A stretch of 18,031 nucleotides of DNA from DATDSR01 sp036517855 (GCA_036517855.1 DATDSR010000031.1:1-18031), one strand, 5' to 3'; shown: positions 8,111-14,012, numbered from the stretch's first letter. Notes: generated by a model not told the origin, from the letters alone. Made by a program: numbers and translations.

Positions 8111-8995
8111 CTATAAATTATTGAAGAGTTTAAGACGGTCGGAGGCTACCTTTTCAATGGCTTCGCTTGCTTCTTTGCCAACTTTATAGGGGGCGAGGTC
8201 TCCGGCCGATTTGGCGAAATGCTCGGCCGTAGCGTCATGCCAGGCTTTACGGATTTCGGTGCTTATGTGCACTTCAGTGATGCCAGCTCTGATACCATCG
8301 GCCAAGTTGGGCGTGCCAGAACCGCCATGCAAAACTAGAGGTACAGAGACGGCGGTGGCAATCTCTTTGATGCGTGCCACGTCTATTGGTGGATCGGTAT
8401 CAAATGTAACCCTTTCAGCCCCGCCGTTGGCGGGATTTCCGCTTTGCTTCAACATTCCGTGGATATTGCCTACAGCTGGAGCAAATAAATCTACGCCGGT
8501 TTCCTTTACAAACCTCACGGCATCTTCGACGCTCGTCATCTGGATACCCTCGGGCAAAGTATCGCGCACCATACTCCCCTCTCCAATGTAGCCAAGTTCA
8601 GCCTCCACTATCACGTCACGTCCCGATTGCCGCGCGTAATCAACACATTGTTTGGTGATTTTAATATTCTCATCTGTTGGAAGTTTCGCTCCGTCGTAGA
8701 TTACCGAATCAAAACCAGCATCGATGGCCGCTCGCACTCGCTCGAAAGAGTAAGTATGATCGGCATTCAAAAAGACAGTGTGGCCATCATCACGCAATGA
8801 TTTAATAAGCGCCACTGCCTGGCGCAGACCTACCCAGTCTTGCTCGCCCTCGGCCAAACCCAAAAGCACCGGTACGCCAAGCTTCTCTGCCGCCCGCACC
8901 ACCCCCCACATCATCTCAAAATTGCCAAAGTTGAAGTGCCCCACAGCCCGGCCACCTTTGCGAGCCTCCTCCAAAATTTCACGGTAAGTCTGCAC
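8111..8995 (-). CDS. Class II fructose/tagatose-bisphosphate aldolase family protein
   Basis: 294 aa, a (beta/alpha)8 zinc aldolase. NADH at 77-80 gives the catalytic Asp79 and zinc ligand His80; VEAELG (130-135) is the conserved acidic motif; GNIHG (176-180) and LHGGSGTP (222-229) give His179 and His223. Most members split fructose-1,6-bisphosphate or tagatose-1,6-bisphosphate into dihydroxyacetone phosphate and an aldehyde; the exact sugar cannot be read from the sequence. The start is a GTG placed 6 bases after TGGTATAAT, so the message is probably leaderless. A hairpin repeat encodes part of an extra loop, SGNPANGGAE (185-194), just after the His179 motif. It is the first gene of a two-gene operon with the FAD oxidase. 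Confidence 0.93.
   Translation of the reverse strand: MQTYREILEEARKGGRAVGHFNFGNFEMMWGVVRAAEKLGVPVLLGLAEGEQDWVGLRQAVALIKSLRDDGHTVFLNADHTYSFERVRAAIDAGFDSVIYDGAKLPTDENIKITKQCVDYARQSGRDVIVEAELGYIGEGSMVRDTLPEGIQMTSVEDAVRFVKETGVDLFAPAVGNIHGMLKQSGNPANGGAERVTFDTDPPIDVARIKEIATAVSVPLVLHGGSGTPNLADGIRAGITEVHISTEIRKAWHDATAEHFAKSAGDLAPYKVGKEASEAIEKVASDRLKLFNNL
8420..8434. repeat. Intragenic hairpin in the aldolase gene
   Basis: CCCGCC-GTT-GGCGGG, a perfect 6-bp stem with a 3-base loop. It encodes about PANGG (residues 188-192) in a loop that is longer than usual for class II aldolases. It has the same form as the CCGCC-type repeat in the zinc-ribbon gene at 9562-9576. Confidence 0.6.
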
Positions 8996-9001
8996 CCGAA
9001 T

Positions 9002-9010
9002 ATTATACCA
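9002..9010 (-). promoter_or_regulatory. Extended -10 promoter of the aldolase-oxidase operon
   Basis: The minus strand reads TGGTATAAT, then six bases and the GTG at 8995. It lies in the 25-base gap after the 19-aa peptide gene. No strong -35 is visible, which is acceptable for an extended -10 promoter. Confidence 0.7.
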
Positions 9011-9020
9011 CCTCCAAAGT

Positions 9021-9080
9021 TTACTTGCCGCCCTTTTTGGGCTTCTTCTTCTCCTTTCTTTTGTCTTGACCCTTGGCCAT
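9021..9080 (-). CDS. Very small basic protein (19 aa)
   Basis: The ATG at 9080 opens MAKGQDKRKEKKKPKKGGK and stops at TAA 9021-9023. It has 9 Lys and 1 Arg in 19 residues. Similar tiny MAKGxDxxKExKKPKK proteins are, to my recollection, annotated in several bacterial lineages, without known function; binding to RNA or ribosomes is only a guess. It has its own extended -10 box 31 bases upstream and lies between the zinc-ribbon gene and the aldolase promoter. The start has no clear Shine-Dalgarno; the leader is A/T-rich. Confidence 0.6.
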   Translation of the reverse strand: MAKGQDKRKEKKKPKKGGK

Positions 9081-9111
9081 ATTTAAATTTTTAACTTATA
9101 AACCTAGTCGT

Positions 9112-9120
9112 ATTGTACCA
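9112..9120 (-). promoter_or_regulatory. Extended -10 promoter of the 19-aa peptide gene
   Basis: The minus strand reads TGGTACAAT between the stop of the zinc-ribbon gene and the small ORF. Transcription should start near 9105, leaving a short A/T-rich leader of about 25 nt. Confidence 0.5.
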
Positions 9121-9126
9121 GATTAT

Positions 9127-9669
9127 CTATTTTTTGGTCGAGATTTTCTTTGTCGCTTTCTTTGCTGGAAGTTTTTCGGCAGTAACTGGTTTTAGCGCGG
9201 CGAGCATTGGGGTGAGGGCTTGGACGGCAGAGATTAAGCGCTCGAGCTTTACGTTCACGTTCTCAAGTTGCTTTTTGAGTTCAGTATTATTGTTTTCACC
9301 ATTTGCAACGGGAACTGACGGCGAAATGCGCATCGGGGCTGGGGCAAAATCGCGGCGAGCATCTGGACGCTCGTCCCGGCGATCACCTCGCTCCTCTCGC
9401 ACTGCCCTATCCCCTCCTTGTTTATTGAAACAGTCGCGACAGTAAACTGGCTTATCGCCTGTAGGGCGAAAAGGCACTTGGCAGTCCTTGTTGCAAGTAC
9501 TGCAAGTAGCCTGATGCATCGTTTTAGGTCCATCACTGCGGCCACCCCAGCCAGAGGCTGGTCCGCCTTTGGCGGAAAAGCCCCCTGGGCGCCCACCTGG
9601 CCTACCGCCACGGTTAAAAGCCGGTCGGAAGCTCCGTGGTCCAGTCCCTCGTTCAAATTTCTGTGCCAT
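9127..9669 (-). CDS. CxxC-x17-CxxC zinc-ribbon protein with Gly/Arg-rich N-terminus
   Basis: 180 aa. Residues 1-50 are Gly/Arg-rich (RGGRPGGRPGG), typical of flexible RNA-binding segments. The zinc ribbon is C56-x2-C59 (CSTC) and C77-x2-C80 (CRDC), within VPFRPTGDKPVYCRDCF; this small domain is widespread in Patescibacteria and clostridia. Residues 82-110 are a charged Arg/Asp/Glu stretch, about 128-150 a short coiled coil, and the end is a Lys-rich tail. A nucleic-acid-binding role is inferred from composition; the function is unknown. Residues 32-41 (SAKGGPASGW) are encoded exactly by a 30-bp double-hairpin repeat. The ATG lies 5 bases after a TGTTAGGGT box. Confidence 0.85.
   Translation of the reverse strand: MAQKFERGTGPRSFRPAFNRGGRPGGRPGGFSAKGGPASGWGGRSDGPKTMHQATCSTCNKDCQVPFRPTGDKPVYCRDCFNKQGGDRAVREERGDRRDERPDARRDFAPAPMRISPSVPVANGENNNTELKKQLENVNVKLERLISAVQALTPMLAALKPVTAEKLPAKKATKKISTKK
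9547..9576. repeat. Double-hairpin repeat inside the zinc-ribbon gene
   Basis: Two perfect 15-bp hairpins in tandem: CCAGCC-AGA-GGCTGG (9547-9561) and TCCGCC-TTT-GGCGGA (9562-9576). Together they are 30 bp, in frame, and encode ten residues in the disordered N-terminal region. The plus-strand reading includes ARGWSAFGGK, a peptide I have seen as a spurious translation of intergenic repeats in candidate-phyla genomes. Confidence 0.85.
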
Positions 9670-9674
9670 AACTC

Positions 9675-9683
9675 ACCCTAACA
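9675..9683 (-). promoter_or_regulatory. Probable -10 of the zinc-ribbon gene
   Basis: The minus strand reads TGTTAGGGT, a weaker match to the extended -10 box seen elsewhere, with 5 bases to the ATG at 9669. Confidence 0.4.
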
Positions 9684-9704
9684 CACATCACAGCTTTTCG
9701 CCAC

Positions 9705-9722
9705 CTCGAAACTAATTTCGAG
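9705..9722. promoter_or_regulatory. Palindrome between divergent genes, possible operator
   Basis: CTCGAAA-CTAA-TTTCGAG, a perfect 7-bp inverted repeat in the 86-base space between divergent starts at 9669 and 9756. It overlaps the zone where the plus-strand promoter should lie. It could be an operator; a hairpin role is also possible. Confidence 0.4.
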
Positions 9723-9755
9723 TCGATTTTGTTAGATGAAGCGGAAGGAGAACAC

Positions 9756-10082
9756 ATGAAGTTACTTCGACACAGCAGCGCGCCTTGGAGCATGACCGAG
9801 CTCTGCCCAGGGTGCGGGAGCCTATACGAAATCGACGAATCCGATCTTCGACTGGATATCGTTATCGAGGACTACCCCGACAGCGATAGATTCACCCTCT
9901 ACGTCGGTTGCGCGTGCGGTAAGGCCATCGCTTTGGACGATGAAGTCCCTCGGCCTGTCCACTCTCGTGTTATGAAGGAGATTTGCTGCGACAACACGAG
10001 TGAAATCTACCGCGATCCACGCAACTTCACTCCCAAGAACCCGGCGAGATGTGGCTATCGCCACGTTCCGCTTGAAAGGTAA
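9756..10082 (+). CDS. Small CxxC/CxC zinc-finger-like protein of unknown function
   Basis: 108 aa. The ATG at 9756 has a strong Shine-Dalgarno (GGAAGGAG); a TTG at 9729 is open in frame but lies upstream of it, so I chose the ATG. Cysteines C17-x2-C20 (CPGCG) and C52-x-C54 (CACGK) can form a zinc-ribbon, with a beta-strand-like segment between them (LDIVIEDY, RFTLYVG). More Cys follow at 77, 78 and 99. I recognise no family. The gene is a single plus-strand unit ended by a perfect hairpin, in contrast to its leaderless minus-strand neighbours. Confidence 0.75.
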   Translation: MKLLRHSSAPWSMTELCPGCGSLYEIDESDLRLDIVIEDYPDSDRFTLYVGCACGKAIALDDEVPRPVHSRVMKEICCDNTSEIYRDPRNFTPKNPARCGYRHVPLER

Positions 10083-10092
10083 CCCACCCGGG

Positions 10093-10123
10093 GTTGGAAT
10101 GGACGTCAGACGTCCATTCCAAC
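10093..10123. terminator. Perfect 14-bp hairpin, likely bidirectional terminator
   Basis: GTTGGAATGGACGT and ACGTCCATTCCAAC flank a 3-base loop. A T-rich tract (TTATTTTGTT) follows on the plus strand. It lies between the convergent ends of the zinc-finger gene (10082) and the DUF167 gene (10128), so it may serve both. Confidence 0.8.
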
Positions 10124-10127
10124 AACC

Positions 10128-10349
10128 TTATTTTGTTATTTCTACTATCTTGTTGCGCGACGAGTGACCGCTAGCCACTCGCACTTGCGACTGGCTCACG
10201 CCAAAATGCTTGGCCAGGACCCGAGCCAGTCCCCTGTTGGCCAACCCCTTCTCGGGTGGCTCTACAACCCACACCTTGTAGTGCGTAGCGTCAATCTCTT
10301 CCACCTTCTCATCAAAAGCCCCCGGCTTAGCTGTGACAAAAATTTTCAT
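10128..10349 (-). CDS. DUF167 (YggU-like) family protein
   Basis: 73 aa with the family pattern: MKIFVTAKPGA at the start, YKVWVVEPPEKGLANRGLARVLAKHFGV in the middle (P-P-x-x-G-x-A-N), and VRVASGHSSRNKIVEI at the end (G-x-x-S-R-x-K). The family has an alpha/beta fold; its biochemical role is not settled. It is a single gene with a TATAAT box 14 bases upstream of the ATG, so its leader is short and lacks a Shine-Dalgarno. Confidence 0.92.
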   Translation of the reverse strand: MKIFVTAKPGAFDEKVEEIDATHYKVWVVEPPEKGLANRGLARVLAKHFGVSQSQVRVASGHSSRNKIVEITK

Positions 10350-10371
10350 AATCAGTATGTTGCATTATACA
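10343..10371 (+). promoter_or_regulatory. Overlapping divergent promoters
   Basis: Plus strand: TTTTCA (10343-10348), 17 bases, TATACA (10366-10371), serving the gene at 10417. Minus strand: TATAAT at 10364-10369 serving the DUF167 gene. The two -10 boxes share the same bases, so the promoters may compete. Confidence 0.5.
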
Positions 10372-10416
10372 TAAGTTGTGTTAGCTTGGAGGCAGGGTTG
10401 AACCAAGGAGGAAACC

Positions 10417-10878
10417 GTGCGAACTAAAAAGCTAGTGCATCTGTACTGCAGCGGCCAAGGATGTGACAAACCCGCTACCTGGGCGCGTTTCACCCAGTAT
10501 TCGGGTAAGCACCCCTTCTGCGACGTCTGCGCCAAGAAGGAAATCGACTTCAACAAGGAGACGGACAACCTCTACTGGGAGAAGATCCCCGCCAAGCGAG
10601 TAGCGCCCATCCATCGGATTGAGGTAGAGCACTACGAGGGAGAGCTCGAACTGCTCGTGCGGCGTATCCACGGCATGCGCTACGACAAGGTCGCCGAGTT
10701 CTATTTGCTCACGGCGAGGGAGCTACACAAGCAGGCCGAGGGTGATGAAGCTAAGGGGCGTACTGTGCTGGCTGACATCCTTCGTGGAGCAGCAAGTACC
10801 ACCCTGCGACAACACCAGATGTTCAAGGGTGTCTGGCGTCTGTGCAAGCCGCACATTGGCAAGCCCAAGAAGAGCTAA
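10417..10878 (+). CDS. Zinc-finger protein with helical C-terminal domain, unknown function
   Basis: 153 aa from a GTG with a near-perfect Shine-Dalgarno (AAGGAGG, 5-base spacing). Residues 9-40 carry C11-x4-C16 and C35-x2-C38 (CDVC), with GKHPFCDVCAKKE, a treble-clef-like or zinc-ribbon arrangement. Residues 70-146 are mostly alpha-helical (VAEFYLLTARELHKQAEGDEAKGR, LADILRGAAS, MFKGVWRLCKPHI). The family is not recognised and no catalytic motif is seen. It has its own promoter and a strong terminator, so it is transcribed alone. Confidence 0.8.
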   Translation: MRTKKLVHLYCSGQGCDKPATWARFTQYSGKHPFCDVCAKKEIDFNKETDNLYWEKIPAKRVAPIHRIEVEHYEGELELLVRRIHGMRYDKVAEFYLLTARELHKQAEGDEAKGRTVLADILRGAASTTLRQHQMFKGVWRLCKPHIGKPKKS

Positions 10879-10903
10879 CGCGGCCATCCTCTCTCTCCAA
10901 CTA

Positions 10904-10933
10904 CCGCCGGGGCGTGCACCACGCACCCGGCGG
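10904..10933 (+). terminator. Rho-independent terminator
   Basis: CCGCCGGG-G-CGTG pairs with CACG-C-ACCCGGCGG around a short loop, with one mismatch, followed by CTTCCTTTTT. It is 25 bases after the stop at 10878. Confidence 0.88.
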
Positions 10934-11018
10934 CTTCCTTTTTACGTCACTTATTCCCCCTGAACTAACCCAACATGTATCTCCTCTGAATTTAGTATCG
11001 CCTTATTCATAAACTATT

Positions 11019-11047
11019 TTAACAGGAGACGAAGACTCTGGTAGTAT
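11019..11047 (+). promoter_or_regulatory. Promoter of the ATP-grasp gene
   Basis: TTAACA (11019-11024), 17 bases, TAGTAT (11042-11047), with TGG just before the -10. Six bases separate it from the ATG at 11054. This is the same leaderless arrangement as the minus-strand genes, here on the plus strand. The 85 bases between the preceding terminator and this promoter hold nothing else I can support. Confidence 0.65.
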
Positions 11048-11053
11048 GTATCG

Positions 11054-12280
11054 ATGGCACATACAGAAAAAATAACTTGCCCGGATTGTGGCAACGCGCC
11101 GACTAATCACACGGTTAGTAAGTTAATTATCTTGGTTGATTGGACTCTTTCCTCCGTGACAAGCATGTTCAACCGATTGTGGCGTGTTTTTGAGCGACTT
11201 ACCGGGCCATTTATATACAACACCCTCACACCAGCCATCTACCGTGTGTTTGCCAAAGCCCGACTAGGCACCATTGTCCACGCGCCGGATGACAAAACTA
11301 GCAGTCGCTCGCTCTGCTTGTGGCAAGAGGCCAAACGACGCGACATAGATATGTGGGAGTTTCGTCTCTTTGGACTTAGCCGAGAACTCTTCGTAGCCAA
11401 ATGGCCCAACCGAAAAGGTGGTAGAGAAATAAGTTTTGATGGTTTGCCAATGCCGGTGGGCACATCACCCGCCGCACTTTCTTGGATGGATGATAAGGGT
11501 AAACTCCACGAACGCTTTGGCAAAGTGGGCATACCGATGGCAGAAGGCGGGGCAGTGAGTAATCTGACTGAGGCGAAAAATACTTTCGAGAAACTGCGCA
11601 AGCCTGTTATCACCAAACCCAACATCGGCTCGCGCAGTCGTCACACCACCACACACATCAAAGACCTCGCGACACTTGAAAGTGCATACAAAAGCGCCAA
11701 GCAACTTTCGCCATGGGTCATTGTGGAAGAGGAACTCTTAGGTGTAGTCTACCGTGCCACCGTAATCGGCGGCGAAGTTATCGGTGTGTTAAGAAAAGAT
11801 TTGCCCCAAGTGGAGGGTGACGGGACTAGCACGATGCGCGAACTTATTGATATCGAAAATTCCAAACCGGCCCGAAGGGGCCCAATTTTCCACGGTACTC
11901 CCGAGAGCCCAGAGCTAGATGCGGAGTTGCAAAGGCAGGGTCTCACTCAAGCGAGCATACCCCTAAAAGGAGATCTGGTCTTCCTCTCGCAAAAGACAAG
12001 CCGAGGTTTGGGGGGAGGCGCAACAGATGTAACTGACACGACCCACCCCAACAACAACGCCCTCTTTGAACAAGTCGCGCGCGAGCTTGATTACCCGGTG
12101 GTGGGCATCGATTTTATTATCGGGGATATATCCCGCTCGTGGAAAGAGCAACCCCGCTCGGGGTTGATCGAATGTAATAGTATGCCCTTCATTGACGTGC
12201 ATGTGTTCCCACTCGCCGGCAAACCACGCAACACACCCGGAGCACTCTGGGAGCTTATCTTCCCTAGGACAACGACTTAA
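11054..12280 (+). CDS. ATP-grasp ligase related to the cyanophycin synthetase C-terminal half
   Basis: 408 aa. An N-terminal CPDC (C9, C12) is followed by an amphipathic or hydrophobic stretch (22-68) that may touch the membrane. The ATP-grasp fold covers about 155-405: VITKPNIGSRSRHT (185-198) gives the ATP-binding Lys188, VIVEEELLGVVYRATVIGGEVIGVLRK (222-248), VEGDGTSTMRELI (253-265), GATDVTD (322-328), GIDFIIGD (351-358) and LIECNSMPFIDVHVFP (371-386) with metal-binding Glu373 and Asn375. These follow the order in cyanophycin synthetase and related amino-acid ligases. The Mur-ligase-like half of cyanophycin synthetase is absent, so it probably joins an amino acid or peptide to an unknown acceptor. 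A perfect hairpin repeat lies within codons 366-371. It ends 6 bases from the convergent SWIB gene. Confidence 0.85.
   Translation: MAHTEKITCPDCGNAPTNHTVSKLIILVDWTLSSVTSMFNRLWRVFERLTGPFIYNTLTPAIYRVFAKARLGTIVHAPDDKTSSRSLCLWQEAKRRDIDMWEFRLFGLSRELFVAKWPNRKGGREISFDGLPMPVGTSPAALSWMDDKGKLHERFGKVGIPMAEGGAVSNLTEAKNTFEKLRKPVITKPNIGSRSRHTTTHIKDLATLESAYKSAKQLSPWVIVEEELLGVVYRATVIGGEVIGVLRKDLPQVEGDGTSTMRELIDIENSKPARRGPIFHGTPESPELDAELQRQGLTQASIPLKGDLVFLSQKTSRGLGGGATDVTDTTHPNNNALFEQVARELDYPVVGIDFIIGDISRSWKEQPRSGLIECNSMPFIDVHVFPLAGKPRNTPGALWELIFPRTTT
12149..12166. repeat. Intragenic hairpin in the ATP-grasp gene
   Basis: CAACCCCG-CT-CGGGGTTG, a perfect 8-bp stem. It encodes QPRSGL just before the metal-binding LIECN motif, in a loop longer than usual for the family. 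Confidence 0.6.
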
Positions 12281-12286
12281 TTTAGT

Positions 12287-12541
12287 TTACGACAGGTGTT
12301 TCGAGACGAGCTTGGTCATCTCGAACATGTCTACCACGGCCTTGCCACCAAAGACCTTCTTGAGGTTGGCGTCGGCTACGATGTTGCGCTTGGCCTTGGG
12401 ATCTTGGAGGTTGTTCTTCTTAATGTATACCCACAGAGCCTTAACCACCTCCGAGCGAGGCATAGGACCCTTACCCACCACAGCGGCCAAGTCGTCGCTG
12501 ATATTCATGGGCTTCATAAATGCTGAACCTGCTTTTGCCAT
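12287..12541 (-). CDS. SWIB/MDM2 domain protein
   Basis: 84 aa, almost all one SWIB domain: MNISDDLAAVVGKGPMPRSEVVKALWVYIKKNNLQDPKAKRNIVADANLKKVFG is the family pattern (V-x-G-x-x-x-x-x-R, LWxYIKxxNLQDPxNKR, D-x-x-L). Bacterial single-domain SWIB proteins are common in chlamydiae and Patescibacteria; a chromatin-like or topoisomerase-linked role is proposed from homology only. It has a TATAAT at 12572-12577, about 30 bases upstream, and no clear Shine-Dalgarno. It is convergent with the ATP-grasp gene, with no terminator between. Confidence 0.93.
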   Translation of the reverse strand: MAKAGSAFMKPMNISDDLAAVVGKGPMPRSEVVKALWVYIKKNNLQDPKAKRNIVADANLKKVFGGKAVVDMFEMTKLVSKHLS

Positions 12542-12579
12542 ATATTATTCTTATTACTTAATAGTCCCGTTATTATACC

Positions 12580-13167
12580 CTATATTGGGCTCACTGTACC
12601 AGCCACCTCTGCCATGAACTTATCCACGCTAAAATCACGCTGCTCCTGCTTGCATTCAACCGCTGTCGACACACTAAAGTTGTCACACTGGGGTGTGCGG
12701 AAGGCCTCTGTTAGGAAGGCCGTGCGCTCAGCAAAGGCAAAAGAATAAACATACTGCGTGTAAGTGCTACCCGCCGCACCTTCTTTAGATTCTGTGACAC
12801 AAAATGCGCGCCCATCAATGTTACGAGGCTCCGGGCAAACAAATGGTATGCCTCTAACCTTGAGTGTGGGCGGCCATTCGGTGGGCTCAACATATTTGAG
12901 TTCAAGCTCGCGCGGATAACGATAAGTAAATCCGGGCGTGCCAGTGGCAACAAGCCAGTCGGCAGTTACGTCGGGCCCAACTTGTGGACAAGGAGCAAAA
13001 GTGCATCTTGGCCCCGTGCGTCCCACCGCGCTCCCATCAGGGCAGATTAGAGCCTCCATTGTGCAAGCTTGTTGCCGTGGTGTTGAAGAGTAGCGTTCGT
13101 AGGCAAAATAAACCCCAGCCCCAAGCAAGACCACAACAAGCAAAACGACATAGTATTTGCTGTTCAT
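12580..13167 (-). CDS. Membrane-anchored extracellular protein with CPDGSxVGRTGPxC motif
   Basis: 195 aa from the ATG at 13167. I prefer this to the upstream start at 13203 because MNSKYY leads straight into the hydrophobic anchor (residues 6-22, VVLLVVVLLGAGVYFAY). Residues 35-61 hold C-T-x-x-A-L-I-CPDGSAVGRTGPRCTFAPCP, a four-cysteine motif frequent in secreted Patescibacteria proteins. The remainder (about 68-195) is a globular domain starting WLVATGTPGFTYRYPRELELKYV, typical of a family of surface proteins with no known activity, and has further Cys near residues 110, 122 and 160-170. Most of the protein should face the outside, with Cys pairs probably oxidised. Downstream of it is the SWIB gene; upstream a hairpin separates it from the next gene. 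Confidence 0.8.
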   Translation of the reverse strand: MNSKYYVVLLVVVLLGAGVYFAYERYSSTPRQQACTMEALICPDGSAVGRTGPRCTFAPCPQVGPDVTADWLVATGTPGFTYRYPRELELKYVEPTEWPPTLKVRGIPFVCPEPRNIDGRAFCVTESKEGAAGSTYTQYVYSFAFAERTAFLTEAFRTPQCDNFSVSTAVECKQEQRDFSVDKFMAEVAGTVSPI

Positions 13168-13208
13168 AGTTATGAGTCTATACGCTTTGCTTAATATCAG
13201 CAACTGAG

Positions 13209-13227
13209 CAGGAGGCCTTTCCTCCTG
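13209..13227 (-). terminator. Hairpin after the 85-aa helical protein gene
   Basis: CAGGAGG-CCTTT-CCTCCTG, a perfect 7-bp stem, 11 bases after the stop at 13239 on the minus strand. There is no T-run, so termination is plausible but not certain. Confidence 0.5.
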
Positions 13228-13238
13228 ACTCTGTTATC

Positions 13239-13496
13239 TTAATCTATTTTGCTTACTTCTGCTGTCATCCGAGCAAGGTCATCTTCAAGTTCGGCAATGC
13301 TCTGTCCGAGTTCATGCGAGGCTTTCATACCCTCGCGAACATCTGGGTTACTGGCGCGTAACTTGGCTGGTAGGTTTTGCAAGCGAAAGGCTTGGCTATA
13401 GAACCTACCCTTGGTCTTGTCGAGCCGCCAACGATAATAGGCAAGCTCATTATGTATTTGGTCAATAACTCTTTGGGATTTGTCGCTCACTGCCAT
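13239..13496 (-). CDS. Small helical protein of unknown function
   Basis: 85 aa, predicted all-helical with two or three heptad-containing segments (VIDQIHNELAYYRWRLDKTKGRF, ELGQSIAELEDDLARMTAEVSKI). No Cys, signal peptide or membrane segment. The family is not recognised. The minus strand reads TGATAAGAT at 13508-13516, 11 bases before the ATG, giving at most a very short leader and no Shine-Dalgarno, like the host-type genes. It is divergent from the plus-strand unit at 13533. Confidence 0.7.
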   Translation of the reverse strand: MAVSDKSQRVIDQIHNELAYYRWRLDKTKGRFYSQAFRLQNLPAKLRASNPDVREGMKASHELGQSIAELEDDLARMTAEVSKID

Positions 13497-13532
13497 ATCT
13501 TACTACAATCTTATCATGTTAACAGACCATGT

Positions 13533-13560
13533 TTGCGCAGGCGGTCCTTGATAGTACAAT
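13533..13560 (+). promoter_or_regulatory. Promoter of the 57-aa/73-aa gene pair
   Basis: TTGCGC (13533-13538), 16 bases, TACAAT (13555-13560). It predicts a short leader that includes the AGGAGGGAG ribosome binding site. Confidence 0.5.
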
Positions 13561-13581
13561 TACATCAGGAGGGAGATTAGC

Positions 13582-13755
13582 ATGAACGTCAAAGAGGCGC
13601 TGGCTAAGCTCACACAAGATCTTGCAAACGAGCATTTCGATCCGAGCAAGCCGACGCCGAAAGAGGCGGCGCGAGCACTTGGGAGGCGGATGAAGAATAA
13701 GTCCGAAGCATGGATGCAAGACCCCGATCAGATCTTTGTGCGCTTCGCCGGCTGA
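13582..13755 (+). CDS. Small protein of unknown function (57 aa)
   Basis: ATG at 13582 with a very strong Shine-Dalgarno (AGGAGGGAG, 8 bases upstream). The product starts MNVKEALAKLTQDLANEHFD, then PSKPTPKEAARALGRRMK, and ends DQIFVRFAG. It is helical and charged, with no Cys. The P-T-P-K-E-A-A-R-A-L-G segment could form a helix-turn-helix-like pair, but this is weak. It is followed after 13 bases by the 73-aa gene, which has its own ribosome binding site, so the two form a small operon. No known family is recognised. Confidence 0.7.
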   Translation: MNVKEALAKLTQDLANEHFDPSKPTPKEAARALGRRMKNKSEAWMQDPDQIFVRFAG

Positions 13756-13768
13756 CAAAGGAGAAACT

Positions 13769-13990
13769 ATGGCAAAGAAGGTTGAGTTAACCGAGGGAGA
13801 GAAACTTTCGTGCGCCACGGCGGCAGAGCTGGCGGGCATTAAGCCCGAAGAGGCCGAGCGACGTTACGCCAATGCCAAAGCCAAGTGGGACCGCATTCTG
13901 GCCCCACACATCGAGGCCATTCGCCGGAGCCAAATCCTGACCGCCGAGGACTACGCGGTGCTCATCAACTGCCGGGGCGAATGCGACTGA
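13769..13990 (+). CDS. Small protein of unknown function (73 aa)
   Basis: ATG at 13769 preceded by AAAGGAGAA; an upstream ATG-like start near 13736 would overlap the preceding gene and lies before this site, so I did not use it. Mostly helical: VELTEGEKLSCATAAELAGI, KPEEAERRYANAKAKWDRIL and APHIEAIRRSQILTAEDYAVL. The AAELAGIKPEEAERRYA segment looks like a helix-turn-helix but too little is conserved to be sure. The end INCRGECD has two Cys. It shares a promoter and terminator with the 57-aa gene. Confidence 0.7.
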   Translation: MAKKVELTEGEKLSCATAAELAGIKPEEAERRYANAKAKWDRILAPHIEAIRRSQILTAEDYAVLINCRGECD

Positions 13991-14012
13991 AAGCATTTGC
14001 CCCAGCCTAAAC

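Noticed and set aside
9729..9755. TTG start adding nine residues to the zinc-finger protein at 9756
   Set aside because: The strong Shine-Dalgarno lies between this codon and the ATG, so translation begins at 9756.
13736..13768. Earlier start for the 73-aa protein
   Set aside because: It overlaps the 57-aa gene and precedes AAAGGAGAA, which fits only the ATG at 13769.
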